Of a stretch of 64,000 nt of DNA, positions 51,880 to 60,720 are shown one piece after another. Position numbers and translations under genes: made by a program. Below the pieces are notes generated by a model. The model saw only the letters and a program-made list of their open reading frames with translations, was not told the origin of the DNA and did no database searches. Origin of the DNA: Caldisericum exile AZM16c01. Lineage in GTDB: Bacteria > Caldisericota > Caldisericia > Caldisericales > Caldisericaceae. Within the stretch, counting starts at the first letter, position 1. Each line of letters starts with the position of its first letter. The stretch is from NCBI RefSeq assembly GCF_000284335.1, contig NC_017096.1, forward strand, positions 1,178,001 through 1,242,000. The letters run 5' to 3'.

Positions 51880-54241
51880 TTTTATTATCAAATTCAAATT
51901 TTACGCTTCCATTTTCTAAAACAAGGTACGCTTTAAAATTCCTTCCTTGTGATGAAACAAAATCTGTTATAAGGTCTGTTTTATGGTCTTGTAGAAGTTT
52001 TTTTAATTCGTCTCTTGTAATTTCTCTTCCGCCCATAAACTTCTTAATCCTAAAAGTGCATTTATCTGGATAATTTTCACATGCATATACCGTCTCTTTT
52101 TCATAAACGGATCCGCCACACTTCGGACAAAGACCAAGAGGTTCTTCATTTGTAATATTTTCTTCTTTTGGTTTTTCAAATATGAAGGAAACCTTATTAT
52201 CGACAAGTTGAATTTCGGCATCAAAATATTTTTTACCCTTTGATAGCACTCTTTTTAATTTAACACGGTTCCCTTTTAGAAGTTCTTCTGCCATATCTCT
52301 TGTAATCGTTTTGTTTTTTAGTTTTTTCCAGATCACAAAATCACATGTTCCCTTTTCAACATTTTCACAAGTAAAGCCTTTTACCGTTTCGTAAACAGAT
52401 CCACCGCATTTCGGACAGATACCAACTGGATCAGGAGAACCTGTTTTAATATGATAATCGCCACTATATGTCTTTACTTTATTTACAATATTAATCGTTA
52501 GTTCTTTTATTCCTTCAATAAACTTATCTACATCATATTTACCTTTCTCTATCTTTAACAACTTGTACTCCCATTCTCCAGTTAGAGCAGGAGAAAGGAG
52601 TTCCTCAACTTTAACCTGCGAAACAAGTTCAATAAGTCTCATGCCTTTTTCGGTTGGAACAAGCGACTTTCCCATTCTTTCAACATAGCCAACTTCAACC
52701 AATCTTTCAATGATTTGTGCTCTTGTTGCAGGTGTGCCAATGCCTTTTTCTTTTAACGCTTCCTTTAATTCGTCTTCTTCGACTAGACGCCCTGCATTTT
52801 CCATAGCAGATAAAAGGGTTGCATCCGTAAATCTTGAAGGTGGCTGCGTCTCCTTCTCAAGAATTCTTAGATCTTTTACGAGAACCAAATCACCTCTTTT
52901 GAATGATATTGCATCTTCTTTTTCTTTGCCATATACCTTTTGAAATCCAGGCTCGATAAGGAAACTAATCGACGAGACAAACCGGTTTTCCTCAACCTTT
53001 GTTATAAGATTTATTTTTTTAGTTTCAGAATAAGGATAGAACACAGAAAGAAATCTTCGCATGATGAGGTCAAAAATCTTCTCTTCATCTTTTGTAAGAT
53101 CTTTCAAATTGGAGAAATCTCCCGTAGGAATAATTGCATAGTGGTCAGTTACACCTTTATCGTTTATGATTCTCCCTGTAAAATTTATTCCCATTTGCTG
53201 AATCTCTTTTGCAAAGTAAGAATATGGTTCAAACTTGATTGACTTTATTATTTGTGGGATATAAGACTTTAATGAGCTTGGTAAATACCGTGAATCTGTT
53301 CTTGGGTAGGTGATGAGTTTTCTCTTTTCGTAAAGGCTCTGTGCAATATCAAGGGTTCTCTGCGCAGAAAATCCAAATGTCTTATTTGCATCTCTTTGAA
53401 GTTCTGTTAGATCATATAGAAGTGGTGGAGGAGTTTTTACAATGTTTTCTTCAACGCTTTCAACAATTCCGTTTTTCCCTTTAATACTATTTGCAATATT
53501 TTCAAGAAGTTCTCTTTTCTTAAATTTAGTCTCGTTATCTTTTATGAAAGTGCCACTATAAACAAAAGTTTTCTTGCCAAATTCTCCTTCTAACTCAAAG
53601 TATTTCTCGCTTACAAAACTTTTTATTTCTTTCTCTCGTGATACAAGTATATTTAGCGTTGGGGTTTGTACCCTTCCCAAAGATAGCAAATCTCCCCATC
53701 TTCTTGTAAATGCTCTTGTTGCATTTATCCCCACAAGCCAGTCTGCCTCTTCTCTTGCAAAAGATGCCTTTCCAAGATTATCAAATTCACTTGCATCTCT
53801 CAGGTTTTTAAACTCTCTTACAATTTCCTCTTTTGTCATTGAGGAGAGCCACAATCTTTTGAGACTTTTCCCTTTTGGATTTACTAAAAGCAAAATTTCT
53901 CTAAAGATGAGTTCACCTTCTCTTCCGGCATCGCATGCATTTACAATGGTATCAATATCTTTTCTTAAGATGAGTTTTTTAAGGACGTTGAAGCGACTTT
54001 TTGTATCCTCTTTTGGCTTAAATTTGAATTCCTCAGGGATAATTGGAAGATCTTGTAAAGTCCAGAAACTCAATTTTTTATTGTAGTCTTCTGGCTCAAA
54101 GAGTTCGCAAATATGACCCAACGACCACGAAATTACGTATTCCTCGTTTTCCAAATATTCTTTTTCATCTTTGAATTTTCCAAGCGCTTTTGCGATATCC
54201 CTTGCAACAGTTGGCTTTTCTGCAATTATAAGCGTTTTCAC
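51842..54241 (-). CDS. topB: DNA topoisomerase III-like type IA topoisomerase
   Basis: A 799-residue type IA topoisomerase. The TOPRIM domain shows TLIIAEKPTVARDIAKALG and NACDAGREGELIFREI, and the catalytic Tyr sits in LITYPRTDSRYLPSSL (near residue 312). LGRVQTPTLNILV and GIGTPATRAQIIERL are also typical of TopB. The C-terminal 200 residues hold two zinc ribbons (CPKCGGSVYETVKGFTCENV and CPKCGGSVYEKETVYACENY), each followed by a repeated KxxGRxITRDE-type unit. It decatenates or relaxes negatively supercoiled DNA. Confidence 0.95.
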   Translation of the reverse strand: MKTLIIAEKPTVARDIAKALGKFKDEKEYLENEEYVISWSLGHICELFEPEDYNKKLSFWTLQDLPIIPEEFKFKPKEDTKSRFNVLKKLILRKDIDTIVNACDAGREGELIFREILLLVNPKGKSLKRLWLSSMTKEEIVREFKNLRDASEFDNLGKASFAREEADWLVGINATRAFTRRWGDLLSLGRVQTPTLNILVSREKEIKSFVSEKYFELEGEFGKKTFVYSGTFIKDNETKFKKRELLENIANSIKGKNGIVESVEENIVKTPPPLLYDLTELQRDANKTFGFSAQRTLDIAQSLYEKRKLITYPRTDSRYLPSSLKSYIPQIIKSIKFEPYSYFAKEIQQMGINFTGRIINDKGVTDHYAIIPTGDFSNLKDLTKDEEKIFDLIMRRFLSVFYPYSETKKINLITKVEENRFVSSISFLIEPGFQKVYGKEKEDAISFKRGDLVLVKDLRILEKETQPPSRFTDATLLSAMENAGRLVEEDELKEALKEKGIGTPATRAQIIERLVEVGYVERMGKSLVPTEKGMRLIELVSQVKVEELLSPALTGEWEYKLLKIEKGKYDVDKFIEGIKELTINIVNKVKTYSGDYHIKTGSPDPVGICPKCGGSVYETVKGFTCENVEKGTCDFVIWKKLKNKTITRDMAEELLKGNRVKLKRVLSKGKKYFDAEIQLVDNKVSFIFEKPKEENITNEEPLGLCPKCGGSVYEKETVYACENYPDKCTFRIKKFMGGREITRDELKKLLQDHKTDLITDFVSSQGRNFKAYLVLENGSVKFEFDNKNAKNRSYRRKQK

Positions 54242-54293
54242 GATTTAAATTATATTGATTAAAGTAATTTTACAAAATTTATCAAAAAATATT

Positions 54294-54314
54294 AGCCCCG
54301 CTTGATGCGGGGCT
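54294..54314 (-). terminator. Terminator of the cold-shock gene
   Basis: AGCCCCGC (54294-54301), loop TTGAT, GCGGGGCT (54307-54314). On the minus strand it is followed by AATATTTTTTG, 24 nt after the stop. Confidence 0.92.
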
Positions 54315-54337
54315 TTAAAAGTGTTTAGATTGTTTTC

Positions 54338-54550
54338 TTAGCCAATAACTTTAACGTTTACTGCTTTGTCACCTTTATCTGTTTGTTCAATCTCAAATTC
54401 TACCTTTTGACCTTCCTTTAACGTCTTGTAACCACTCGTTTGAATTGCTGAGAAATGCACAAAAAGATCCTTACCACCATTGTCTGGGACAATAAACCCA
54501 AAACCCTTCTGTGAGTTAAACCACTTAACTCTTCCTGTTTGTTTTTCCAC
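54338..54550 (-). CDS. csp: Cold-shock protein
   Basis: A 70-residue CspA-family protein that binds single-stranded nucleic acid. RNP1 is KGFGFI and RNP2 is LFVHFSAI, within the five-strand OB fold; the start is [15 protein letters not shown] and the end AVNVKVIG. The start codon is GTG 54550, nine bases after ggaggt. It has its own terminator and is monocistronic. Confidence 0.97.
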   Translation of the reverse strand: MEKQTGRVKWFNSQKGFGFIVPDNGGKDLFVHFSAIQTSGYKTLKEGQKVEFEIEQTDKGDKAVNVKVIG

Positions 54551-54634
54551 TTCTAAAATACCTCCGTAAAAAATTCCGCAATTCTTTGCGGTTAAAAAAT
54601 TATAATACGATTCAAAAAAATTGCAATAAAAAAA

Positions 54635-55828
54635 CTAACTACCCTTCAAAAATTTCTTTCCCTTGAGTTCCTTGGGTAAATAGTTTTCACCTTTAACGAT
54701 ACTCCCTGGGTAATCGTGTGGATATTTATAGTCTTTGCCATATCCAAGGTTTTCCATGAGTTTTGTTACAGGATTCCGGAGTTTCAATGGAACCTCAAGA
54801 GATCCAGTTTTTTTGATTGTTTCTTTTACTTCACCTTCTGCAAGGTAGAGGCTATTATCCTTTGGTGCTTTCGAGAGATATACGCATGCTTCCGCCAAAA
54901 TCAAATAGCCCTCAGGTGGTCCAACTACATTAAATCCCTGAAACGCAGAGACTGCAACAACAAGTGCCATTGGGTCTTTTAAGCCAATATCTTCAGAAGC
55001 AAATCGAATCATCCTCCTTGCAATATAGAGGGGGTCTTCTCCTGCTTCAATCATACGATACATGTAATAGAGTGCAGCATCTGGATCGCTTCCTCGCATA
55101 CTTTTAATAAATGCAGATATAAGGTCGTAATGTGCCTCCTTGCCATAAGAAAGCGTTACATTAGAAAACTTTTTTGCAATGTCAAGGGTGACAACACCAT
55201 CTTTTGCATTCTTTGAAATATTTTCAAGGTTGTTTAGCGCAATGCGTGCATCTCCATCGGAAATTTCTGCAATAAAGTCAACAACACCATCTTCAAACTT
55301 CAACTCTTTTAGAATTTCGTCTTTTTTAATTGCATTAAGAATGATCTTTTTAATTTCTTCAAGAGTGAGTTTGTTAAACACAAATACGGAAAGCCTTGAA
55401 AGAAGAGCATTGTTTACATAGAAAGATGGATTTTCAGTTGTGAGTGCAATAAGTATAATTTTTCCCTGTTCAATAAATGTAAGAAATGCATCTTGTTCCT
55501 TACGATTAAAATGCTGAATCTCATCAACAATCACAATCGGCGTTTCCTTTGAGAATAGATTTTCTTTTGTTAATTCCTGCATGAGTTTTTTTACGTCTTT
55601 TATATGCTCTGTTGTTGCTGAAATCGTTATGGTTTTTCTTCCTTGCGTTAAAATCTGTGCAATAGTTGTCTTCCCAGAGCCTGGAGGCCCCCAGATTATA
55701 AAAGAAGAGAGTTTTCCACTTTTATACATATTAAAAAGAGGAGCACCCTCTCCTACAAGGTGCTCCTGCCCAACAAACTCATCAAGTGTTTTGGGTCTTA
55801 CTCTTATTGCAAGTGGCTCTAATTCCAT
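54635..55828 (-). CDS. rarA: Replication-associated recombination protein A
   Basis: RarA (MgsA) is an AAA+ ATPase acting at stalled forks. The 397-residue protein begins RVRPKTLDEFVGQEHLVGEG, has Walker A WGPPGSGKTTIAQIL (about residue 46) and Walker B VDEIQHFNRKEQDAFL, and carries the RarA C-terminal domain with SAFIKSMRGSDPDAALYYM and ASEDIGLKDPMALVVA. It starts at the base after the stop of the nicotinate phosphoribosyltransferase gene. Confidence 0.96.
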   Translation of the reverse strand: MELEPLAIRVRPKTLDEFVGQEHLVGEGAPLFNMYKSGKLSSFIIWGPPGSGKTTIAQILTQGRKTITISATTEHIKDVKKLMQELTKENLFSKETPIVIVDEIQHFNRKEQDAFLTFIEQGKIILIALTTENPSFYVNNALLSRLSVFVFNKLTLEEIKKIILNAIKKDEILKELKFEDGVVDFIAEISDGDARIALNNLENISKNAKDGVVTLDIAKKFSNVTLSYGKEAHYDLISAFIKSMRGSDPDAALYYMYRMIEAGEDPLYIARRMIRFASEDIGLKDPMALVVAVSAFQGFNVVGPPEGYLILAEACVYLSKAPKDNSLYLAEGEVKETIKKTGSLEVPLKLRNPVTKLMENLGYGKDYKYPHDYPGSIVKGENYLPKELKGKKFLKGS

Positions 55829-56989
55829 CTACAACTCTTCAATTTGAGCAAGTTGCTCTAATACAAAATTCCTAATTTCCTCGGGTGTTTTATTATCGTA
55901 GACAACTTTACCGTTAAGGATTACAGGAACAAGCGCTTCTTCTCCGTTTCCTATTTCACCTTCTTTTTTCACCTCGTAAATGACTTTACCATTCTCAAAT
56001 CTCTTATAAACCTTTTTCCTTCCAGAGTATTTACCTCTCTTTGCAATTGGTGTGCCATTCACCTCAACAATATCCATTGCAAAATCTATTGTGTCGGCAT
56101 TCGAGATAGACGTTCCAACACCGAAACCATCAACCACATGGGATTCGGTTAGTTTTTGAACTGTTTCCTCGTCAAGTCCACCAGAGACAAGAATCTTTAC
56201 ATGGTTAAATCCACGAAGGTCAAGTTCCCAGCGGACCTCCCTTGCAATATCAACAATATTTCCACGCCTTGATCCTGGTGTATCAAGCCTCACACCATAG
56301 AGGTGTTTTCCTATTGCCTGTGCCGCAAGTAGAGATTCAAATTTTTCATCTTGGAATGTATCAACGAGTGCAAGTCTTGGAACTGAAGGGTCAATTATCT
56401 CATCAAATGCCTTTACAGCCTCAACAATGCCACCCATATTTATAATTAGTGCATGCGGTATTGTTCCTGTCGGAGGTTTTCCAATTGTCTTTGCGCCAAT
56501 TAAACTTGAAACAGCATCACAACCGCCTATATATGCAGATCTGTCAATCATTGGTGCAATTGCAGGATGCATTCTCCTTATACCAAAAGAAAGAAGAGAT
56601 TTGTTTTTTGCAATCTTTCGAAGCCTTGCGGCCTTCGTTGCAATGCCTGATGCTTCACAAATAAACCCAAGGATTGGCGTCTCAAAACGGGCAAACTCAA
56701 GGTAAGGCCCCTCAATTACCATTACAGGAACAGGATAACCTCTTACATCTCTTGCAGTGAAAACACTTCCCTCAGGAAGTGCATACAAATTAACATTTTT
56801 CCCTTCAAGAACCTCTATTACCTCGGGAAGTCCTACAAACACACCCCAAGGATACTTAAGCCCCTGAACAGTAAAATCAGCAACAACATTGTTATTAATG
56901 CCCCTTTTTTTTAAAATTTCTTCTGTGCGAGTAAAATAAACATCGGTTGTCAAACCATCTTTTATTTCTTTCTCATTTGCAATAAACAC
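55829..56989 (-). CDS. pncB: Nicotinate phosphoribosyltransferase
   Basis: A 386-residue enzyme joining nicotinate and PRPP to NaMN in NAD salvage. Family parts include LPEGSVFTARDVRGYPVPVMVIEGPYLEF, the FGIRRMHPAIAPMIDRSAYIGG segment with active-site His/Arg, LVDTFQDEKFE and VRLDTPGSRRGN, and SGGLDEETV / GFGVGTSIS phosphate-binding loops. It resembles the shorter archaeal/bacterial NAPRTase type. A Sir2 deacetylase, which consumes NAD and releases nicotinamide, is encoded nearby on the same strand. Confidence 0.93.
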   Translation of the reverse strand: MFIANEKEIKDGLTTDVYFTRTEEILKKRGINNNVVADFTVQGLKYPWGVFVGLPEVIEVLEGKNVNLYALPEGSVFTARDVRGYPVPVMVIEGPYLEFARFETPILGFICEASGIATKAARLRKIAKNKSLLSFGIRRMHPAIAPMIDRSAYIGGCDAVSSLIGAKTIGKPPTGTIPHALIINMGGIVEAVKAFDEIIDPSVPRLALVDTFQDEKFESLLAAQAIGKHLYGVRLDTPGSRRGNIVDIAREVRWELDLRGFNHVKILVSGGLDEETVQKLTESHVVDGFGVGTSISNADTIDFAMDIVEVNGTPIAKRGKYSGRKKVYKRFENGKVIYEVKKEGEIGNGEEALVPVILNGKVVYDNKTPEEIRNFVLEQLAQIEEL

Positions 56990-57008
56990 TCCAAGCCTCC
57001 TTACAAAC

Positions 57009-58001
57009 CTATTTTTTCACATCCACTGCCCTTGCAAGAATAAGCACTGCATCCTTTCTTTTTATTGGATCATTCGGATAAAACATAAGTTGCATATTGG
57101 AGACTGTCCCTTGTATTATATTCAAATCAAAGGCAGTTCCAATTTCTTTATAGCCAAAATATGTATAGGAAACATCGGAAAATGGCGATACTGCATCAGG
57201 TTTTGTTAAAGAAAGTGCTCTCATAAGAAGTGTAACAAATTCTCCTCTTGAAATAACTCGTGTTGGAGCAAATTGGTCAGAGGAAATTCCTTTAACAATT
57301 CCTCTTTTTACGCCCTCCTCTATGTAATTATGAGCCCAATATGTAATACTTACATCTGAAAATGACGAAGTTGGATAGTTCTTAGGTGTAATTTCAAGTG
57401 TCCTTAAAATAAGAACTGTTGCTTCTGCTCTTGTAAGGTTGCTGTCACTTCTGAATGTGTTATCAGGATATCCCTTTACAATACCCTTATCAACAAGAAT
57501 CTTTAGATATTTAGAAACATAGTAATCATTTACATCAGGGAATACTGGCGTAAAACTTGGAGTTCCGATTGTAAAATTCGTTGTTGCTTCAACCCCGTAA
57601 TTATTCACAAGGTAAAATTTTACAGTATAAGTCCCCACACCAACTTTATTCCCTTTTGTGTCAACCATATCCCAAGAAACTGAGAATGCCCTTGTTCCGT
57701 GTGCTGGCACTGTAACCTCGGTAATTACCTGAGCAAACATTCTATCAATGCCCCACTTAAAGATGATTGTATTTCCCTTCATAACAACAAAATCATAAAT
57801 TTGAGAAGTGTTGAACTTCAAAGTAATAGGAGAATCAGATGTGTTTGTAATAGTGTAAAGAAATCTTACCGTTTCATTAAGAGCGTATTCATTTCTATCA
57901 GTTACAACTTTCCCTACAAGAGGAAGATTAGCACTCTTTCCTTCAAACATACTCGTGAAAAGCATAAACATCACCAAAAAAACTACCAATATCTTTTTCA
58001 T
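57009..58001 (-). CDS. Secreted SLH-domain protein with BsuPI-like domain
   Basis: A 330-residue secreted protein. Signal peptide KKILVVFLVMFMLFTSMFEG, then a beta-rich domain resembling BsuPI/intracellular proteinase inhibitor (VTDRNEYALNETVRFLYTITN ... GTYTVKFYLVNNYG, about 30-140). Three S-layer homology repeats follow (FPDVNDYYVSKYLKILVDKG, FSDVSITYWAHNYIEEGVKRG, FSDVSYTYFGYKEIGTAFDL). SLH repeats anchor proteins to the cell wall or S-layer. The start is ATG 58001 after ggaggtgag. The target of the N-terminal domain is unknown. Confidence 0.9.
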   Translation of the reverse strand: MKKILVVFLVMFMLFTSMFEGKSANLPLVGKVVTDRNEYALNETVRFLYTITNTSDSPITLKFNTSQIYDFVVMKGNTIIFKWGIDRMFAQVITEVTVPAHGTRAFSVSWDMVDTKGNKVGVGTYTVKFYLVNNYGVEATTNFTIGTPSFTPVFPDVNDYYVSKYLKILVDKGIVKGYPDNTFRSDSNLTRAEATVLILRTLEITPKNYPTSSFSDVSITYWAHNYIEEGVKRGIVKGISSDQFAPTRVISRGEFVTLLMRALSLTKPDAVSPFSDVSYTYFGYKEIGTAFDLNIIQGTVSNMQLMFYPNDPIKRKDAVLILARAVDVKK

Positions 58002-58049
58002 TTCTCTCACCTCCATTATTTAGATACAAATTTCTTGCATTTTGTTCCA

Positions 58050-58736
58050 TTAAAATGCCTCTCCCGGTTTTAAAATAAGGCAAGTTGAACGCGTTTCCTT
58101 ATCTACCATTTCTTTGAATTTTTCAATGTCAACAGAAATTATATCCCATGTATTATAGTGCATCGGAACAACATATTTCGGGTGTATCATCTTCACTGCC
58201 ATAAGTGCATCGTTTATATCCATCGTAAAATAACCACCAACGGGTAAGAACGCAACATCAATTGAAAATTGCGAACCTATAATACTCATATCTGAGAATA
58301 GTGCCGTATCACCTGCATGATAAATCGTTAGATCTTCAAGTTTTATGACAAACCCTGCAGGCACTCCACCATATATAAGGGATCCGTTAACAGCAATCGA
58401 AGAACTGTGAACTGCCGGTACCATCTTTACAGAAAATTTATCAAAAGAGACTGTTCCACCAATATTCATTTGAACAAGATTTTTTACACCAAAACTTTCA
58501 AGATAATGTGCAATTTCGTAAACTGCAACAACAGTTGCGTCGTTATTTTTTGCAATTTGCGCAGCATTACCAAGATGATCTGAGTGTCCATGCGTAATAA
58601 GAATGTATTTTGCCTTGCATTCTTCAACTTTCATTGGATTCAGGGGATTACCTGTAAAAAACGGGTCAATAACAATGTTTCCAAAATCATTGATGATCAC
58701 AACTGTTGCATGCCCCAAATAAAGAATTTTGCTCAT
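58050..58736 (-). CDS. UPF0173-family metal-dependent hydrolase
   Basis: A 228-residue metallo-beta-lactamase-fold protein, the UPF0173/YtkL type. The metal motif is THGHSDHLGNAA (about residues 48-59), with AVHSSSI, YHAGDTALFSDM and VPMHYNTWDII carrying other ligands. The substrate is unknown. It overlaps the Sir2 gene by 4 nt, forming the unit smc-TPR-sir2-UPF0173. Confidence 0.92.
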   Translation of the reverse strand: MSKILYLGHATVVIINDFGNIVIDPFFTGNPLNPMKVEECKAKYILITHGHSDHLGNAAQIAKNNDATVVAVYEIAHYLESFGVKNLVQMNIGGTVSFDKFSVKMVPAVHSSSIAVNGSLIYGGVPAGFVIKLEDLTIYHAGDTALFSDMSIIGSQFSIDVAFLPVGGYFTMDINDALMAVKMIHPKYVVPMHYNTWDIISVDIEKFKEMVDKETRSTCLILKPGEAF

Positions 58737-59458
58737 ACAATCCCTCCTTTACTTTGCAATTCTTTAAAGAAATTGTCGAGGTCTTCGTGAACTACAATAT
58801 CAAAAAGATAATCCATCTCAGTTTCTTTCTTGTTTATAAGAATTTTATTACCCCTTGCAAATTGGACAAGACTGTTTGCAGGATATACTTCCAATGACGT
58901 GCCAAGTGCAAAGAAAATATCTGAAGCAGATACACATTCAATTGCCTTGTCAAAATCAATTACAGGCTCGGAAAAGAACACAATGTCCGGCTTGATTAAT
59001 CCTCCACATGATTCACAATAAGGAACGGCACTTTTAATAACCAATTCCTTTAATCGCTCAAAAGAATATTCTTTCCCGCATTTTAGACAATGAGAGCGTT
59101 CTACACTACCGTGCAAATGGATTACATTTTTAGATCCCGCTTTCTCGTGTAAAAGATCAATATTTTGAGTTACAATACAAACAGAATGGTTATGGTCAAG
59201 ATCTGCAAGGAATTTATGAGCAAGTGTTGGCTTTGCTTTTTCAAAAACCGGATACATAACTCTCACAAAATCATAAAAAGGTTTGGGATTCTCAAAAAAG
59301 TAATCTATATCAAATACATTTTCGCTGTAAAGTCCTCTTGTATAAATACCTGTCTCTCCTCTAAAGTCAGGAATGCCTGCATTAACTGATATACCTGCGC
59401 CTGTCAAAACTGAAATACTTTTTGCATTTTTTAAAACCTGTATAACAGTTTCAATCAT
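58733..59458 (-). CDS. cobB: Sir2-type NAD-dependent protein deacylase
   Basis: A 241-residue sirtuin. Motifs: NAD-binding GAGISVNAGIPDFRG (about 21-35), TQNIDLLHEKAG with VIHLHGSV (catalytic His), the zinc ligands CLKCGKEY and CESCGG, and GTSLEVYPANSLV. It should remove acetyl or other acyl groups from lysine, using NAD. It overlaps its neighbours by 4 nt each. Confidence 0.95.
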   Translation of the reverse strand: MIETVIQVLKNAKSISVLTGAGISVNAGIPDFRGETGIYTRGLYSENVFDIDYFFENPKPFYDFVRVMYPVFEKAKPTLAHKFLADLDHNHSVCIVTQNIDLLHEKAGSKNVIHLHGSVERSHCLKCGKEYSFERLKELVIKSAVPYCESCGGLIKPDIVFFSEPVIDFDKAIECVSASDIFFALGTSLEVYPANSLVQFARGNKILINKKETEMDYLFDIVVHEDLDNFFKELQSKGGIV

Positions 59459-60690
59459 AGACTTTTGATTTTTTCTACGACACTTGCTATATTTTGTGCT
59501 AACTCTTTATCAAAGTTTTCTGAAACGCGAAGCGACTGTTCATAATGCGCAAGTGCTTTATCTTTATCTCCAAGATAGAAATACGCTTCCCCAAGGAAGA
59601 ATTGAGAGGTAAGGTAAGTGTAAGGATTTTTTGTTTCGTTAATATCATCGATAATTTCCTCTACATGCTCTTTAACGCCCTCAATAAGACTTCTGTCGTC
59701 CGTAAGGAAGAAAAGCTCTCGGAGACATACTGCAATCTCATAATTTATCCTTATAAAGCTCTCGATATTTGTATCTTTTGGGAAATAGTTAAGTGCCTCT
59801 TCAAAATAATTTAATGCGTTTTCGAGAAGTTCAATCTTTGTTTTTTCATCAAGATCTTTGAGTCTTGACTCATTAAGATAAAGGGTCCCAATATTAAAAA
59901 GTGTCGTTGCATAATCTTCTGGATTTTTATCTTTATATACATCAAGCACAAACCTATAATGTTCCAAGGCTTCTTCAAAAAGCACCTTATCCTCTTTTAA
60001 AAGCGCAAGTTCAAGAAGAGACGATGCAAGATTAGAACGGCTTGATGCAATATCAAGCACATCGTCACTTTCAAAGTAATTCAAACTTTCCTTAAAGGCA
60101 TCAATTGCCTTCTCAAGATGTTCCACCTTTTTTTCGGGATTGCCCTCAAACTTACCTAAAAGAAAATTCGATACACCAATGCCGTGATAAATGAGTCCTA
60201 TAATTTTGCTGTCTTCTGCATCGTCTTTCAACTTCAGCGCTTCTTCAAAGTATTTTAAAGCCTCTTTTATGGAATCAATTTCCTTTCCCATAAGGTATGT
60301 ATTTGCAAGGTTGTAATAAACCCTTACAAGTTTTGATTTATGATTCGTTTCTTTTAAGAGATTAACAGCATTAAGGTAATGCTTTGCTGCAGTTTCAAGA
60401 TTGTACAGAGGGTCTTCAATGTGAGCAAGTTTATAAAAAACGAATCCTTTGTTCGATTCAATCTCTGCAAGATCTTCTTTATTCTCAACAGTTTTTACAA
60501 TTTTTTCAGCTTCGTCAAAATTAAGTAAGGCACTAATTATGTTTTCACGTTCATCTCCCATATCAGAAAGAAGCAAATATATCAGTCCCAAATTCATATA
60601 GATGCGCAGTTTTTCGTAAGAAGACTTCGCATTCTTTAACTCTTCTTTTAAAGACAAAAGTGAATTCATCAATTCGTCGTAACTTTCCAT
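59455..60690 (-). CDS. Tetratricopeptide-repeat protein
   Basis: A 411-residue protein made almost wholly of TPR-like helical pairs, for example AEIESNKGFVFYKLAHIEDPLYNLETAAKHY, KSKLVRVYYNLANTYLMGK and TSQFFLGEAYFYLGDKDKALAHYEQSLRV. No signal peptide or catalytic domain is seen, so it is probably a cytosolic scaffold. It lies between smc (30 nt) and the Sir2 gene (4-nt overlap). Confidence 0.88.
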   Translation of the reverse strand: MESYDELMNSLLSLKEELKNAKSSYEKLRIYMNLGLIYLLLSDMGDERENIISALLNFDEAEKIVKTVENKEDLAEIESNKGFVFYKLAHIEDPLYNLETAAKHYLNAVNLLKETNHKSKLVRVYYNLANTYLMGKEIDSIKEALKYFEEALKLKDDAEDSKIIGLIYHGIGVSNFLLGKFEGNPEKKVEHLEKAIDAFKESLNYFESDDVLDIASSRSNLASSLLELALLKEDKVLFEEALEHYRFVLDVYKDKNPEDYATTLFNIGTLYLNESRLKDLDEKTKIELLENALNYFEEALNYFPKDTNIESFIRINYEIAVCLRELFFLTDDRSLIEGVKEHVEEIIDDINETKNPYTYLTSQFFLGEAYFYLGDKDKALAHYEQSLRVSENFDKELAQNIASVVEKIKSL

Positions 60691-60720
60691 TTTTCATCTC
60701 CTTCAAAAAAATTATACTAC

